Of a stretch of 64,000 bases of DNA, positions 44,001 to 51,402 are shown one piece after another; position 1 is the first letter of the stretch; each line of letters starts with the position of its first letter. A program made the position numbers and the translations under genes. The notes beneath the pieces are model-generated. The model made no database searches. It was given only the letters and a program-made list of their open reading frames with translations, and had not been told where the DNA came from. Source of the DNA: Hymenobacter guriensis (lineage in GTDB: Bacteria; Bacteroidota; Bacteroidia; Cytophagales; Hymenobacteraceae); assembly GCF_015773195.1 (NCBI RefSeq), contig NZ_JADWYK010000009.1, positions 62,001-126,000 of the forward strand, given 5' to 3'.

Positions 44001-44451
44001 GCGCTTCCTCAAGGGCAATTTCAAAGCTGTTGAGGTCCTGCCGGCTGCTTTCGATGATGGGCACCTGGCACTCCACGGCCACGCGCTTGGCGGCTACTTT
44101 GTCGCCGAGGGCTTCCATTACCTCGGGGCGGGGTCCGATGAAGATGATGTCCTCCTCGCGGCAGCGGCGGGCCAGCGTGGCGTTTTCGCTCAGGAAACCG
44201 TAGCCCGGGTGAATGGCATTGACTCCGTTTTCCTTGGCCGTCCGGATCAGGCCTTCAATGTCAAGGTAGGGCTTCAACGGCTCGTCGTCGCGGCCCACCT
44301 GGTAGGCTTCATCGGCCTTGTAGCGGTGCAGAGAATACCGGTCTTCGTAGGTGTAGATGGCTACCGTAGGGATGCCCAGCTCCGTGGCCGCGCGCAGCAC
44401 GCGAATGGCAATTTCGCCACGGTTGGCGACCAGCAGTTTGCGGATATTCAT
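41002..44451 (-). CDS. pyc: Pyruvate carboxylase
   Basis: The 1149-residue single-chain enzyme makes oxaloacetate from pyruvate and bicarbonate to refill the citric acid cycle. The biotin carboxylase part (about 1-455) has KLLVANRGEIAIRVLRAA and the ATP loop KAASGGGGRGMRV. The carboxyltransferase part (about 535-850) has DTTLRDAHQSLLATRMRTYD, and the C-terminal biotinyl domain has EAMKMET with the biotinylated Lys. The frame is open to 44745, but the ATG at 44451 (MNIRKLLVAN) fits the family and length. The final bases are duplicated further downstream. Confidence 0.96.
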   Translation of the reverse strand: MNIRKLLVANRGEIAIRVLRAATELGIPTVAIYTYEDRYSLHRYKADEAYQVGRDDEPLKPYLDIEGLIRTAKENGVNAIHPGYGFLSENATLARRCREEDIIFIGPRPEVMEALGDKVAAKRVAVECQVPIIESSRQDLNSFEIALEEAHRIGYPVMLKAASGGGGRGMRVIRDDDQLEKGFFEARNEALKAFGDDTVFLEKFVEQPKHIEVQLVADNHGGLMHLYERDCSVQRRYQKVVEVAPSLNLPDHMRHLLYEYALRLGRAVNYNNVGTVEFLVNPEHDRIYFIEVNPRIQVEHTVTEMITGVDLIKTQLYIAAGYRLTDPEIGLGPDVKPLKTGYAIQCRITTEDPEQDFKPDYGTITAYRSAGGFGIRLDQGSVYTGVKVSPFFDSLLVKVSAHAPTLASAAQKMARTLDEFRVRGVNTNIQFLQNIIAHPVFMAGEANVDFIKDHAELFRFKARQDRATKVLNFLGDVVVNGNPDVKGHIDPKRELRKPRLPEYNRDAPITPGTKDKLTELGPEKFAQWLRQDKQIHYTDTTLRDAHQSLLATRMRTYDMLKVAERYARQHPQIFSLECWGGATFDVALRFLHEDPWERLAKLRKAVPNILLQMLIRGANGVGYKAYPDNLTERFVQQAAETGIDVFRIFDSLNWMPGMESCINFVRNKTDRLAEASICYTGDILDPRRNQKYNLDYYLRLARQIEEAGAHILCIKDMAGLLKPYAATELITALRDTVQMPIHLHTHDTSSLQPATYLKAVEAGVDVIDVALGSLSGLTSQPNFNSVVEMLRGQERHREFDQQSLNEFSNYWETVREYYYPFESGLKAGTSEVFQHEIPGGQYSNLRPQAAALGLLDKFETVKTTFADVNQLFGDIVKVTPSSKVVGDMALFLVSNNLTTQDVLEKGATLNFPESVRELFRGDIGQPEGGWPRDVQQVILKDEQPFTDRPNEHLAPIDFDQEWQRFEKKFGQRGKFTDVLSWLLYPKVFEQYWAHLQQYGEVSVVPTPVFYYGLQPGEETIIDIARGKSIIVGLQSIGPVNEDGCRTMFFTLNGQQRNLEIRDTSVEVKRIQNPKADKANVKQVGAPLQGLLSRVLVENGQEVRKNAPLFIIEAMKMETTITAPQDTKVQTINLTEGTLVNADDLVLTLG

Positions 44452-44653
44452 CGAGAAAAGCGGTGTTTGAGGTAAGGTGAAAGCAGGCTGCAAGCTACAG
44501 AATGAGCAGGGAAGCTCCAGCGAATTTTTGCTAGAAAACAATATTTCGCAATTCGAACCTTCCTGTTCAATCTTGAATAAGCAAAATATCCGAAACCAAA
44601 GCCACCCGCGCAGGTTAGCCAAACACGCATCCTCTCTTCTTACAATTTCTATC

Positions 44654-45367
44654 ATGGAATTCGCCGACAAGCATATCCTCGTTGTGGGAGCCTCCTCCGG
44701 CATTGGGCTGGCCATTACGCGCCTACTCCGACAGCTGAACGCCACGGTTTACACGGCGGCCCGTCACTTGTCGCCGGAGCTGGCCGAGTTGGGTACTACG
44801 TTTGTAGCGCTGGACGCCACGCAGCCCCTCAACGGTGCCCTGGACGCGCTGCCTGCCGTGCTGCACGGCGTGGTGTACTGCCCCGGCAGTATCCGGCTGC
44901 GGCCCTTTGAGCGAATTAGTGCGGAAGATTTCCGGGCCGACTTTGAGCTGAACGTAGTAGGCGCCGTGCAGGTGCTGCAAGTCACCGTGAAGAAGCTGAA
45001 AAAGGCAGAGGGCGCGTCCGTCGTGCTGTTCAGCACGGTGGCGGCCGAGACGGGCATGGCTTTCCATACCAGCATTGCCACCGCCAAAGCCGCCGTGGAG
45101 GGCCTCACCCGCGCTCTGGCCGCCGAGTATGCTGCCAGCAACATCCGGGTGAATGCCGTGGCCCCCTCACTCACCAACACGCCCCTGGCTGCCGCACTGC
45201 TCAGCTCCCCGGAGAAGCAGGAAGCTGGCGCCAAGCGACATCCGCTGCAGCGCATCGGTCAGCCCGAGGATATGGCCTATACCGCATCTTTTCTGCTTTC
45301 CGACCACAGCTCCTTTATAACAGGCCAGGTGCTGCCGGTGGACGGCGGCCTGGGTAGGCTAAAGTAA
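44654..45367 (+). CDS. SDR-family protein lacking the catalytic tyrosine
   Basis: The 237-residue Rossmann protein has GASSGIG at residues 12-18 and a typical SDR C-terminus (ITGQVLPVDGGLG). The usual NNAG is replaced by YCPGS, and the Tyr-x3-Lys site reads IATAK, so Tyr is Ile; the Ser region is FSTVAAE. It may reduce substrates by another mechanism or be a binding protein. The ATG at 44654 is used although the frame opens earlier. It reads away from pyc, whose start lies 203 bases to its left. Confidence 0.82.
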   Translation: MEFADKHILVVGASSGIGLAITRLLRQLNATVYTAARHLSPELAELGTTFVALDATQPLNGALDALPAVLHGVVYCPGSIRLRPFERISAEDFRADFELNVVGAVQVLQVTVKKLKKAEGASVVLFSTVAAETGMAFHTSIATAKAAVEGLTRALAAEYAASNIRVNAVAPSLTNTPLAAALLSSPEKQEAGAKRHPLQRIGQPEDMAYTASFLLSDHSSFITGQVLPVDGGLGRLK

Positions 45368-45430
45368 GCCAGCGAAGTTGTATCAGCTGAGAACCGACAA
45401 CTTTACGCGGCATCCGGCGGTTACCTAAGT

Positions 45431-46105
45431 ATGGAACAGCAACTCCCTTCCCTGGCTACAGCCGAGCCGGCCGCTTCGCCCAAAGCCCGCATCAAGCAGG
45501 CGTATCTGGACTATGTGCTGCGTAAGGGCACGCCTCCGCCATCGGTCTACCGCCTGACGCAGAAGCTGAACCTGCCCGAGCAGGAGTTCTACCGCTTCTA
45601 TGCCACCTTCGCGGCCATCGACCGGGAGCTGTGGGCTGATTTTGGGCGCGAAGCCCGCACGGCCGCCGCCCGTGAGCCGGTGTGGGAGCAGTACGGCAGC
45701 CGCGAAAAGCTGCTGGGCTTTTATTATACTCTGCTCGAAATCCTGAAGCGCAACCGCAGCTACGCCCTGCAAAGCCTGCACCGCTCCCTGCGCGGAATGC
45801 CCGGCCTCACGCCCCGGGTGCTCGACGACTTCCGGCAGGAGTTTGAGGTATTCGTGGGCGAAATCCTGCGCGAAGGGCGCCGCACCGAAGAAGTGGCCAG
45901 CCGCCCGCTGGTGCAGGAGCAGTATCCGCGCGCCTTCTGGCAGCAGATGCTCTTCGTGCTGGGCTTCTTCGCCAAAGACGATACCGTAAACTTCGAGCGC
46001 ACCGACGCGGCCATCGAAAAAGCCGTAACGCTCAGCTTCGACCTCGTGGGCCGCAATACGTTCGACTCGGCCCTGGACTTGGTGCGGTTTCTGGTGCGGA
46101 AATAA
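45431..46105 (+). CDS. TetR-like regulator or COQ9-like protein
   Basis: The 224-residue helical protein begins with a region resembling a TetR helix-turn-helix (about 18-62, ARIKQAYLDYVLRKGTPPPSVYRLTQKLNLPEQEFYRFYATF). A C-terminal all-helical ligand domain follows. Proteins of this build are annotated as TetR regulators and are distantly related to COQ9. Its neighbour is an ABC1/UbiB-type kinase, which supports a link to quinone or lipid metabolism, but a strong terminator between them shows separate transcripts. Confidence 0.7.
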   Translation: MEQQLPSLATAEPAASPKARIKQAYLDYVLRKGTPPPSVYRLTQKLNLPEQEFYRFYATFAAIDRELWADFGREARTAAAREPVWEQYGSREKLLGFYYTLLEILKRNRSYALQSLHRSLRGMPGLTPRVLDDFRQEFEVFVGEILREGRRTEEVASRPLVQEQYPRAFWQQMLFVLGFFAKDDTVNFERTDAAIEKAVTLSFDLVGRNTFDSALDLVRFLVRK

Positions 46106-46114
46106 AGCAATTCT

Positions 46115-46167
46115 ATGAGGAGTAAGGCACTGGTCAGATGGAGCAGTGCCTTACTCCTCATTTTTTT
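46115..46167 (+). terminator. Strong rho-independent terminator
   Basis: An 18-bp perfect stem (ATGAGGAGTAAGGCACTG and its complement) with an 11-base loop is followed by a T run reaching 46167, just 10 bases before the next start codon. Confidence 0.9.
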
Positions 46168-46176
46168 GATTGAGGT

Positions 46177-47490
46177 ATGGAAGAATCTCCCAAGCCGCTC
46201 AGTTCCCTGCCCACCTCGAAAGTGGCGCGGGCGGCACGCTTTGCTAAAACGGGCCTCAATGTGGGCGCCAATTACGTGAAGCACTACGCCCGCCGGGCCG
46301 TAGGCGCCGAGGCCCCAACCGATGCCCTGCACGCGGCCAACGCCGCCGAGCTGTACGGCACGCTCAGCGAAATGAAAGGCTCGGTGTTGAAGGTGGCCCA
46401 GATGCTGGCTATGGAGAAAAAACTGCTGCCCGCGGCCTATGCCGACCAGTTTGCCCAAGCCCAGTATCAGACGCCGCCGCTGTCGGGGCCGTTGGTGGTC
46501 AAAGCTTTCCGGGACGCGTTTGGCCGCTCGCCGTTTGAGGTGTTTGAGGAGTTTGACATCAACGCCCGGCAGGCGGCCAGCATTGGGCAGGTACACTGGG
46601 CCCGCGGCGGTGGGCTCACGTATGCGGTGAAAGTGCAGTACCCCGGCGTAGCCGATAGCATCCGCTCCGATATCCGGTTGGTGAAGCCCATTGCCTTACG
46701 TGTGCTGGGCCTAAGCGAAGACACCGTGCGGCCTTACCTGCTGGAAGTGGAAACCCGCCTGCTGGAAGAAACCGACTACGCCCTGGAGTTGCAGCGCGGA
46801 CAGGAAATAGCCGCCCAGTGTGCCACGCTGCCACACCTGGAGTTTCCGCGCTACTACCCCGCCCTGTCCTCGGCCCGCATCCTGACGATGGACTGGCTGC
46901 CGGGCCAGCACCTGCGGGAGTTTTTGGCCACGGAACCCTCGTCCGCCGTGCGCAACCAGTTGGGCCAGGCACTGTGGGACTTCTACATGCACCAGCTGAA
47001 CACCCTGCGCCGGGTACACGCCGACCCGCACCCCGGCAACTTCCTGCTGCGCACCGACTACGGCGGCACCGTAGCCGTACTGGATTTTGGCTGTGTAAAG
47101 GAAATTCCGGCCGACGTACACCGCCTTTTCACGGCCTTGCTGGCTCCTGAAACCCTGGCCGACCCAGTGCGCCTAGCGGCGCTGCTGGAAGAAGCCGGCG
47201 TGGTACGCCCCGAAACCGACCCGGCCCAGCGCGTTTTCTATGTGAGCACCATGCACACATCTCTGGAGCTGGTGGGCCGCCCCTTCCGCCAGGCTATGTT
47301 CGACTTTGGCGACCCGGCATATATGCAGGCCCTTTATGCCCTCGGCGACGACCTGCTGCAGCAGCCCGAGCTGCGCCAGCAGCGGGAACCGCGCGGCTCC
47401 GAGCACTTTATCTACCTCAACCGCACTTATGTAGGCCTGTACGCCCTGCTGACGGAGCTGCGCGCCCACATCCAAACCGGGCTCCGATAA
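46177..47490 (+). CDS. ABC1/AarF/UbiB-type atypical kinase
   Basis: The 437-residue product has the UbiB-family kinase-like fold. The N-terminal signature reads MKGSVLKVAQML (KVAQ in place of KxGQ), the Ala-rich nucleotide loop is AASIGQVHWA, VKVQYPGV holds the ATP-site Lys, HADPHPGNF is the catalytic loop and VLDFGCV the metal-binding DFG. Members support ubiquinone or menaquinone and lipid metabolism and have ATPase activity. There is no obvious transmembrane tail. The start codon lies right after a terminator, so the leader is nearly absent unless the promoter overlaps that terminator. Confidence 0.88.
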   Translation: MEESPKPLSSLPTSKVARAARFAKTGLNVGANYVKHYARRAVGAEAPTDALHAANAAELYGTLSEMKGSVLKVAQMLAMEKKLLPAAYADQFAQAQYQTPPLSGPLVVKAFRDAFGRSPFEVFEEFDINARQAASIGQVHWARGGGLTYAVKVQYPGVADSIRSDIRLVKPIALRVLGLSEDTVRPYLLEVETRLLEETDYALELQRGQEIAAQCATLPHLEFPRYYPALSSARILTMDWLPGQHLREFLATEPSSAVRNQLGQALWDFYMHQLNTLRRVHADPHPGNFLLRTDYGGTVAVLDFGCVKEIPADVHRLFTALLAPETLADPVRLAALLEEAGVVRPETDPAQRVFYVSTMHTSLELVGRPFRQAMFDFGDPAYMQALYALGDDLLQQPELRQQREPRGSEHFIYLNRTYVGLYALLTELRAHIQTGLR

Positions 47491-47641
47491 ACACGGAAAG
47501 CAGCTGACTATAGGAGGTTCATTCGCGGCTTTTTCGTTTGTTTGCTGCGGTTGCGCGTCCTTTCAGAAGTAAACTGACTGACCACTAGCAATCAGCACTT
47601 CCTCCTCAAACGACTACCTCACGCACTTTTCTCCCACCGAC

Positions 47642-48499
47642 ATGAAAAAACTCTTTACCCTCTGCGCGGCGCTACTGGCCACTCTTTCCCTGGCTACGGC
47701 CCAGAGTCCGGCCAGCTGCTGTGCCAAGCCCGAAAAAGCCACCGAGATATTTGCCATGCTGGGCGCCAACGAGGAGTTTGTGCGCGGCCACGAAGACCCG
47801 ATGCCTTATCAATATGAGGGCCCCGGCGAAATGATTGAGTTCAGCACGGCCGATGGCAAGCCGGCCCGGGGGTTCGAAATCAAAAGTAACGTACGCTCCG
47901 ACAAGTATGTCTTCGTGTTACATGAGTGGTGGGGCCTGAACGACTACATCAAGAAAGAGTCGTTCCGGTACGCCAACGAGCTAAAGGGCGTCAACGTCAT
48001 TGCGCTGGATTTGTACGACGGGCAGGTAGCCACTACCGCCGAGGAAGCCGCTCGGCTGATGCAGGGCGTGACAACGGAACGCGCGGAGGCCATCATCAAA
48101 GGAGCCTTACTGCACGTAGGCAACAACGCCCAGATTGCCACCCTGGGCTGGTGCTTCGGGGGCAGTTGGAGCCTGCAGACGGCTTTGCTGGCCGGCCCCA
48201 AAGCAGTGGGCTGCATTATGTACTACGGTATGCCTGAGAAAGACCCGGCGCGCCTGAAAACCCTGAATACTGATGTGTTAGGAATTTTTGCGCAGCAGGA
48301 TAAGTCCATCACGCCGGCCGTGGTAGCGCAGTTCACCAAGGATATGGCTGCTGCCAAAAAGAAGCTCACGGTGAAGTTCTACGACGCTGACCACGCGTTT
48401 GCCAACCCCTCCAACCCCAAGTACAACCGGCAGTTCGCGGAGGATGCCCACGCGCTTTCTCTGGCCTACCTGCGCAAGGCCTTAAAGCTGAAAGGCTAG
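47642..48499 (+). CDS. Secreted dienelactone-hydrolase-family protein
   Basis: The 285-residue alpha/beta hydrolase has a signal peptide (about 1-20, ending ATAQ). The catalytic triad of dienelactone hydrolases is visible: Cys in LGWCFGGSW (about residue 171), Asp in FAQQDKSIT and His in DADHAFANP. VLHEWWGLNDYI is the conserved oxyanion region. Export to the periplasm is unusual for classical cytosolic dienelactone hydrolases but common in Bacteroidota homologues. A terminator follows 21 bases after the stop. Confidence 0.88.
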   Translation: MKKLFTLCAALLATLSLATAQSPASCCAKPEKATEIFAMLGANEEFVRGHEDPMPYQYEGPGEMIEFSTADGKPARGFEIKSNVRSDKYVFVLHEWWGLNDYIKKESFRYANELKGVNVIALDLYDGQVATTAEEAARLMQGVTTERAEAIIKGALLHVGNNAQIATLGWCFGGSWSLQTALLAGPKAVGCIMYYGMPEKDPARLKTLNTDVLGIFAQQDKSITPAVVAQFTKDMAAAKKKLTVKFYDADHAFANPSNPKYNRQFAEDAHALSLAYLRKALKLKG

Positions 48500-48520
48500 A
48501 ACACCCTTCTCTCTGTACCT

Positions 48521-48559
48521 AAGAAAAAGCCCTTCCCGCCCGGGGAAGGGCTTTTTCTT
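48521..48559 (+). terminator. Rho-independent terminator
   Basis: AAGAAAAAGCCCTTCCC and its exact complement form a 17-bp stem around a 5-base loop, ending in a T-rich arm. Confidence 0.9.
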
Positions 48560-48627
48560 AAGCCTCTTCATTTGGATGCAGCCAGTAAACCGCGTAGCTT
48601 TCTTCTCTCCCACTCTGCTTCCTGCTT

Positions 48628-49104
48628 ATGTCTGCTCCTGCTCTAACTTCCCTGCTCAACGAATACGGCGAAAGTCACCAGAACCCTACCAACAAGCTGG
48701 TGCACTGGGTGTGCGTCCCACTGATTATGTTCTCCATCCTGGGCCTTCTGTGGTCCATTCCGGTACCGCTACCGGTGCGGGGTATCAGCCCCTGGCTGAA
48801 CTGGGGTAGCCTGGTAATGGTGTTGGCACTGGCATACTACATTCGTCTTTCGGTGCCACTGGCCGTGGGGATGTTGCTGGTATGGGTCGTTATGGCGGCA
48901 GCCCTCAGCTTCGTTGGTAGCTATGCACCCTTACCCTTTTGGGCCCTGTGCCTGATTATTTTTGTGCTGGCCTGGGTGGGCCAGTTCTGGGGGCATAAGG
49001 TGGAAGGCAAGAAGCCCAGCTTCCTGAAGGACCTGCAGTTTCTGCTGATTGGGCCGCTGTGGCTGCTGCACTTCGTGTACCGGCGCCTGGGTTGGCAGTA
49101 CTGA
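48628..49104 (+). CDS. Mpo1/DUF962-family membrane protein
   Basis: The 158-residue product has four hydrophobic helices. The family histidines are in YGESHQNPTNKLVHWV near the N-terminus and in WVGQFWGHKVE plus LLHFVY near the C-terminus. The yeast relative Mpo1 is an iron-dependent dioxygenase that degrades 2-hydroxy fatty acids, so a similar lipid role is plausible here but not shown. It is convergent with phhA across a short palindromic spacer. Confidence 0.85.
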   Translation: MSAPALTSLLNEYGESHQNPTNKLVHWVCVPLIMFSILGLLWSIPVPLPVRGISPWLNWGSLVMVLALAYYIRLSVPLAVGMLLVWVVMAAALSFVGSYAPLPFWALCLIIFVLAWVGQFWGHKVEGKKPSFLKDLQFLLIGPLWLLHFVYRRLGWQY

Positions 49105-49172
49105 GTTGCCCGCTGTCAGTTGTTTGTTTTTCGTAAACTCGCTACGGGCAACGGACAACTATCAACTGATAA

Positions 49173-49904
49173 CTACACCGCGTTCAGCTGCCAGTTGCTC
49201 GACAGCAAGGCCGCCAGCTCCGCTACGCTTTCCGTGAGCTGCTCCCAATTATTAAGCACGAAATACTGATCCTGCAGGTGTGCTTCGCTGTAGGGCGTTT
49301 GCAGGGCGCTGGCCAGGTCGAATGGGCGCTGGTGGTTGGCATTGCTGAGGCAATGGTGAATTTCCCCCGAGGAAGAAAGCAACCCCGCCCCATACATCCG
49401 GGTTTCTCCCCGCTCCTGCACCAAGCCAAACTGTACCGTGAAGCCATACAGCCGCTCCAGGCGTGCCAGAGCCGGTGCATCGTGCAGATGCTGCGCAGCT
49501 ACGTGTCCCAGAAAATGCAGGAAGTCGGCAAAGGCGGCATCCATCAGCAGCGGCACATGGCCAAAGACTCCGTGGAACAGGTCAGGCTCCTGCGTGAAGT
49601 CGAACTGCTGCATGGACCGTATCCAGATAGTGCCAGGAAACTTGCGCTGAGCCAGGAGCCCAAAAAAATCAGCATCATTGAGCATCCCCTGCACCGGCGC
49701 TAATTCCCAACCTGTGGCTGCCCGTAGCCGCCGGTTTACGTCATCAAAGTCGGGAATGGCGTGGCGGTGCAGGCCCGAGGCTTCCAGCCCCTGCCCAAAC
49801 GCGGCGCAGGCCCGCTTGTGGAGTAAGGCCGTCTGGCGGTCAAACAAGACTTTCCACACCAACTGGTCCTGGGTGGTGTACTGGTTGTAGCGCTGCTCAA
49901 ACAT
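49173..49904 (-). CDS. phhA: Phenylalanine 4-monooxygenase
   Basis: The 243-residue bacterial-type aromatic amino-acid hydroxylase converts phenylalanine to tyrosine with a tetrahydropterin and non-haem iron. The iron ligands are the two His in DLFHGVFGHVPLL and a Glu in the following helix region (LVQERGETRMYG). The pterin and substrate loops are of usual form, and no regulatory ACT domain is present. The gene follows aroF but has its own promoter, leader ORF and attenuator-like terminator, so it is regulated apart from the trp unit. Confidence 0.93.
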   Translation of the reverse strand: MFEQRYNQYTTQDQLVWKVLFDRQTALLHKRACAAFGQGLEASGLHRHAIPDFDDVNRRLRAATGWELAPVQGMLNDADFFGLLAQRKFPGTIWIRSMQQFDFTQEPDLFHGVFGHVPLLMDAAFADFLHFLGHVAAQHLHDAPALARLERLYGFTVQFGLVQERGETRMYGAGLLSSSGEIHHCLSNANHQRPFDLASALQTPYSEAHLQDQYFVLNNWEQLTESVAELAALLSSNWQLNAV

Positions 49905-49920
49905 AAAAGGAGAAATAAAA

Positions 49921-49953
49921 AAAGCCCGACATCCTGGGTAAGGGTCGGGCTTT
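49921..49953 (-). terminator. phhA leader terminator (attenuator)
   Basis: On the minus strand AAAGCCCGAC (49944-49953) pairs with GTCGGGCTTT (49921-49930), followed by a T run. It stands between the phhA promoter and the phhA start. The 5' arm is also perfectly complementary to an upstream segment at 50011-50020. Confidence 0.8.
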
Positions 49954-49985
49954 CGAGGTTTTCAGCGTGTAAGAAGCATGTTGTG

Positions 49986-50075
49986 CTATTCGCTAACGTA
50001 CCGGCAAGGCAGCCCGACCCCGCTTCCCGCGGGACGATTAATTAGGGCGACGCATTGCACAGGGTGTTTCAACAT
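49986..50075 (-). CDS. Leader peptide ORF upstream of phhA
   Basis: A 29-codon frame begins at the ATG only about 8 bases after the -7 box, so it would be near-leaderless, and it ends with TAG at 49986-49988. It starts MLKHPVQCVALINRP. Codons 19-22 (Gly-Val-Gly-Leu) coincide exactly with the antiterminator strand at 50011-50020, and a Tyr codon stands at position 26. Its translation could decide which hairpin forms. The small size makes it uncertain as a peptide. Confidence 0.4.
   Translation of the reverse strand: MLKHPVQCVALINRPAGSGVGLPCRYVSE
50011..50020 (-). promoter_or_regulatory. Antiterminator segment of the phhA leader
   Basis: Minus-strand GGGTCGGGCT can form 10 uninterrupted pairs with AGCCCGACCC at 49942-49951, which would disrupt the terminator. 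It is a near-repeat of the terminator's 3' arm, as expected for a two-state switch. Confidence 0.6.
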
Positions 50076-50082
50076 GATGAGC

Positions 50083-50114
50083 CAAATATAGAAAATTTCA
50101 GAAACAGATTGCAA
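50083..50114 (-). promoter_or_regulatory. phhA promoter: TTG-N21-TATATTTG
   Basis: On the minus strand TTG (50112-50114) and TATATTTG (50083-50090) are spaced by 21 bases, a full match to the Bacteroidota consensus. Transcription would start close to 50076, giving a leader of about 170 bases before phhA. Confidence 0.75.
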
Positions 50115-50283
50115 AAAGCATGGCACTTATTTTTTCACAGGGCTCCCCCCCTAATTATCATTGTTTTTAATAACTACCCCACCATATCGCATAGGGCATC
50201 AGAGTAAAAAGTAGAATATTAAAGATTTTTGCCCTTAATTCTGCCCCCTGTTTTCAAATATAATTTGTCAAGCAATTCGTTTT

Positions 50284-51297
50284 CTATTCCAATTCTTCCC
50301 GTAAGGCGTACACCCGGCGCAGGTTGCGGATCAGCCGTTCCGACTCGGTAAAGTTCAAGGTCTGGGCTCCATCAGAAGCAGCTTCCTCGGGCTTTTCGTG
50401 GGCTTCGTAGATGATGCCATCGGCGCCGGCCATGACGCCGGCCAGAGCCATAGTAGGCACATAGTCGCGGATGCCGATGCCATGTGAGGGGTCGACGATG
50501 ACGGGCAGGTGGGTTTTCTCCTTCAGAATGGGCACCGCGTTCAGGTCTAGAGTATTGCGCGAGGCCGTTTCAAAGGTGCGGATTCCCCGCTCGCAGAGAA
50601 TCAGCTTTTCATTGCCGCCCGAAAACACGTATTCCGCCGACGACAGCAACTCCTCCAGCGTGCCCGAAATGCCGCGCTTGATGAGCACGGGCTTGTCCAC
50701 GCTGCCCAGTGCGTCGAGCAGGTTGAAGTTCTGGGTGTTGCGGGCGCCCACCTGGAACACGTCCACGTAATCGTGCATTTCCTCTACCTGCGACACCTGC
50801 ATCACCTCCGTCACGATTTTGATGCCGCGCTGCCGGGCCATCTGGTGAAACAGCTTGAGGCCTTCCATGCCCAGCCCCCGAAACGAGTACGGCGAAGACC
50901 GGGGCTTGAACACGCCGCCCCGCATGATGCGCACATCGTTGTCCACCAAGTGCTGCATGATGCGCTCCATCTGCGCTTCGCTCTCAATGCTGCATGGCCC
51001 AGCCGCCAGCGTGAGGCTGCCCTCCCCAATTCGCACCCCGTCGCCGAGGTCGAGCACGGTGGGGCGCACGCGCCACTTGCGGCTCACCAGCTTATATTCA
51101 TCCGAGACGCGGTGAATGTCCAGAATGCCCGGCAGCTGACCGATAGCGCGCAGGTCAATATCGGCCTTGCCGATGGCCACGAGGTAGTGCGCCCGCTGGG
51201 TTTTTACATTAGTGACTTTGTACTTGTGAGCGGTGAGGTGCGCTTCGATATCGGCCTGAGCGCTGGCGTTTATAGTGGGTTCAAGCTGAATGATCAT
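50284..51297 (-). CDS. aroF: DAHP synthase (3-deoxy-7-phosphoheptulonate synthase)
   Basis: The 337-residue enzyme joins phosphoenolpyruvate and erythrose 4-phosphate, the first step of aromatic amino-acid synthesis. An N-terminal ferredoxin-like regulatory domain (about 1-70) precedes a type-Ibeta barrel with LAAGPCSIES, GVFKPRSSPYSFRG, VLIKRGISGT and VDPSHGIG. No chorismate mutase domain is attached. It is the last gene of the trp block, 105 bases after trpA, with a palindromic repeat in the gap. Confidence 0.92.
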   Translation of the reverse strand: MIIQLEPTINASAQADIEAHLTAHKYKVTNVKTQRAHYLVAIGKADIDLRAIGQLPGILDIHRVSDEYKLVSRKWRVRPTVLDLGDGVRIGEGSLTLAAGPCSIESEAQMERIMQHLVDNDVRIMRGGVFKPRSSPYSFRGLGMEGLKLFHQMARQRGIKIVTEVMQVSQVEEMHDYVDVFQVGARNTQNFNLLDALGSVDKPVLIKRGISGTLEELLSSAEYVFSGGNEKLILCERGIRTFETASRNTLDLNAVPILKEKTHLPVIVDPSHGIGIRDYVPTMALAGVMAGADGIIYEAHEKPEEAASDGAQTLNFTESERLIRNLRRVYALREELE

Positions 51298-51298
51298 G

Positions 51299-51402
51299 GT
51301 TTTTCGGGGTTCCCGCAGAGGACGCGGAGGTTTTCGCGGAAGGCGCAGAAGAACGGCCTCCGCGTCCTCTGCGGAAACCTCTGCGCCCTCGGCGGGAAAT
51401 CT
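51299..51402. repeat. Palindromic repeat between trpA and aroF
   Basis: The arms CGCAGAGGACGCGGAGG and CCTCCGCGTCCTCTGCG, with flanking GTTTTCGCGGA / GCGGAAAC variants, form a long imperfect hairpin. Related CGCAGGGTTTCGCAG words fill the gaps at 52183 and 53461. Confidence 0.7.

Noticed and set aside
41065..44475. Several long plus-strand frames opposite pyc
   Set aside because: They are antisense shadows of a complete 1149-residue pyruvate carboxylase; their products are compositionally odd.
49915..50283. T-box riboswitch upstream of phhA
   Set aside because: No T-box consensus or specifier loop is visible; the leader ORF and alternative stems explain the structure better.
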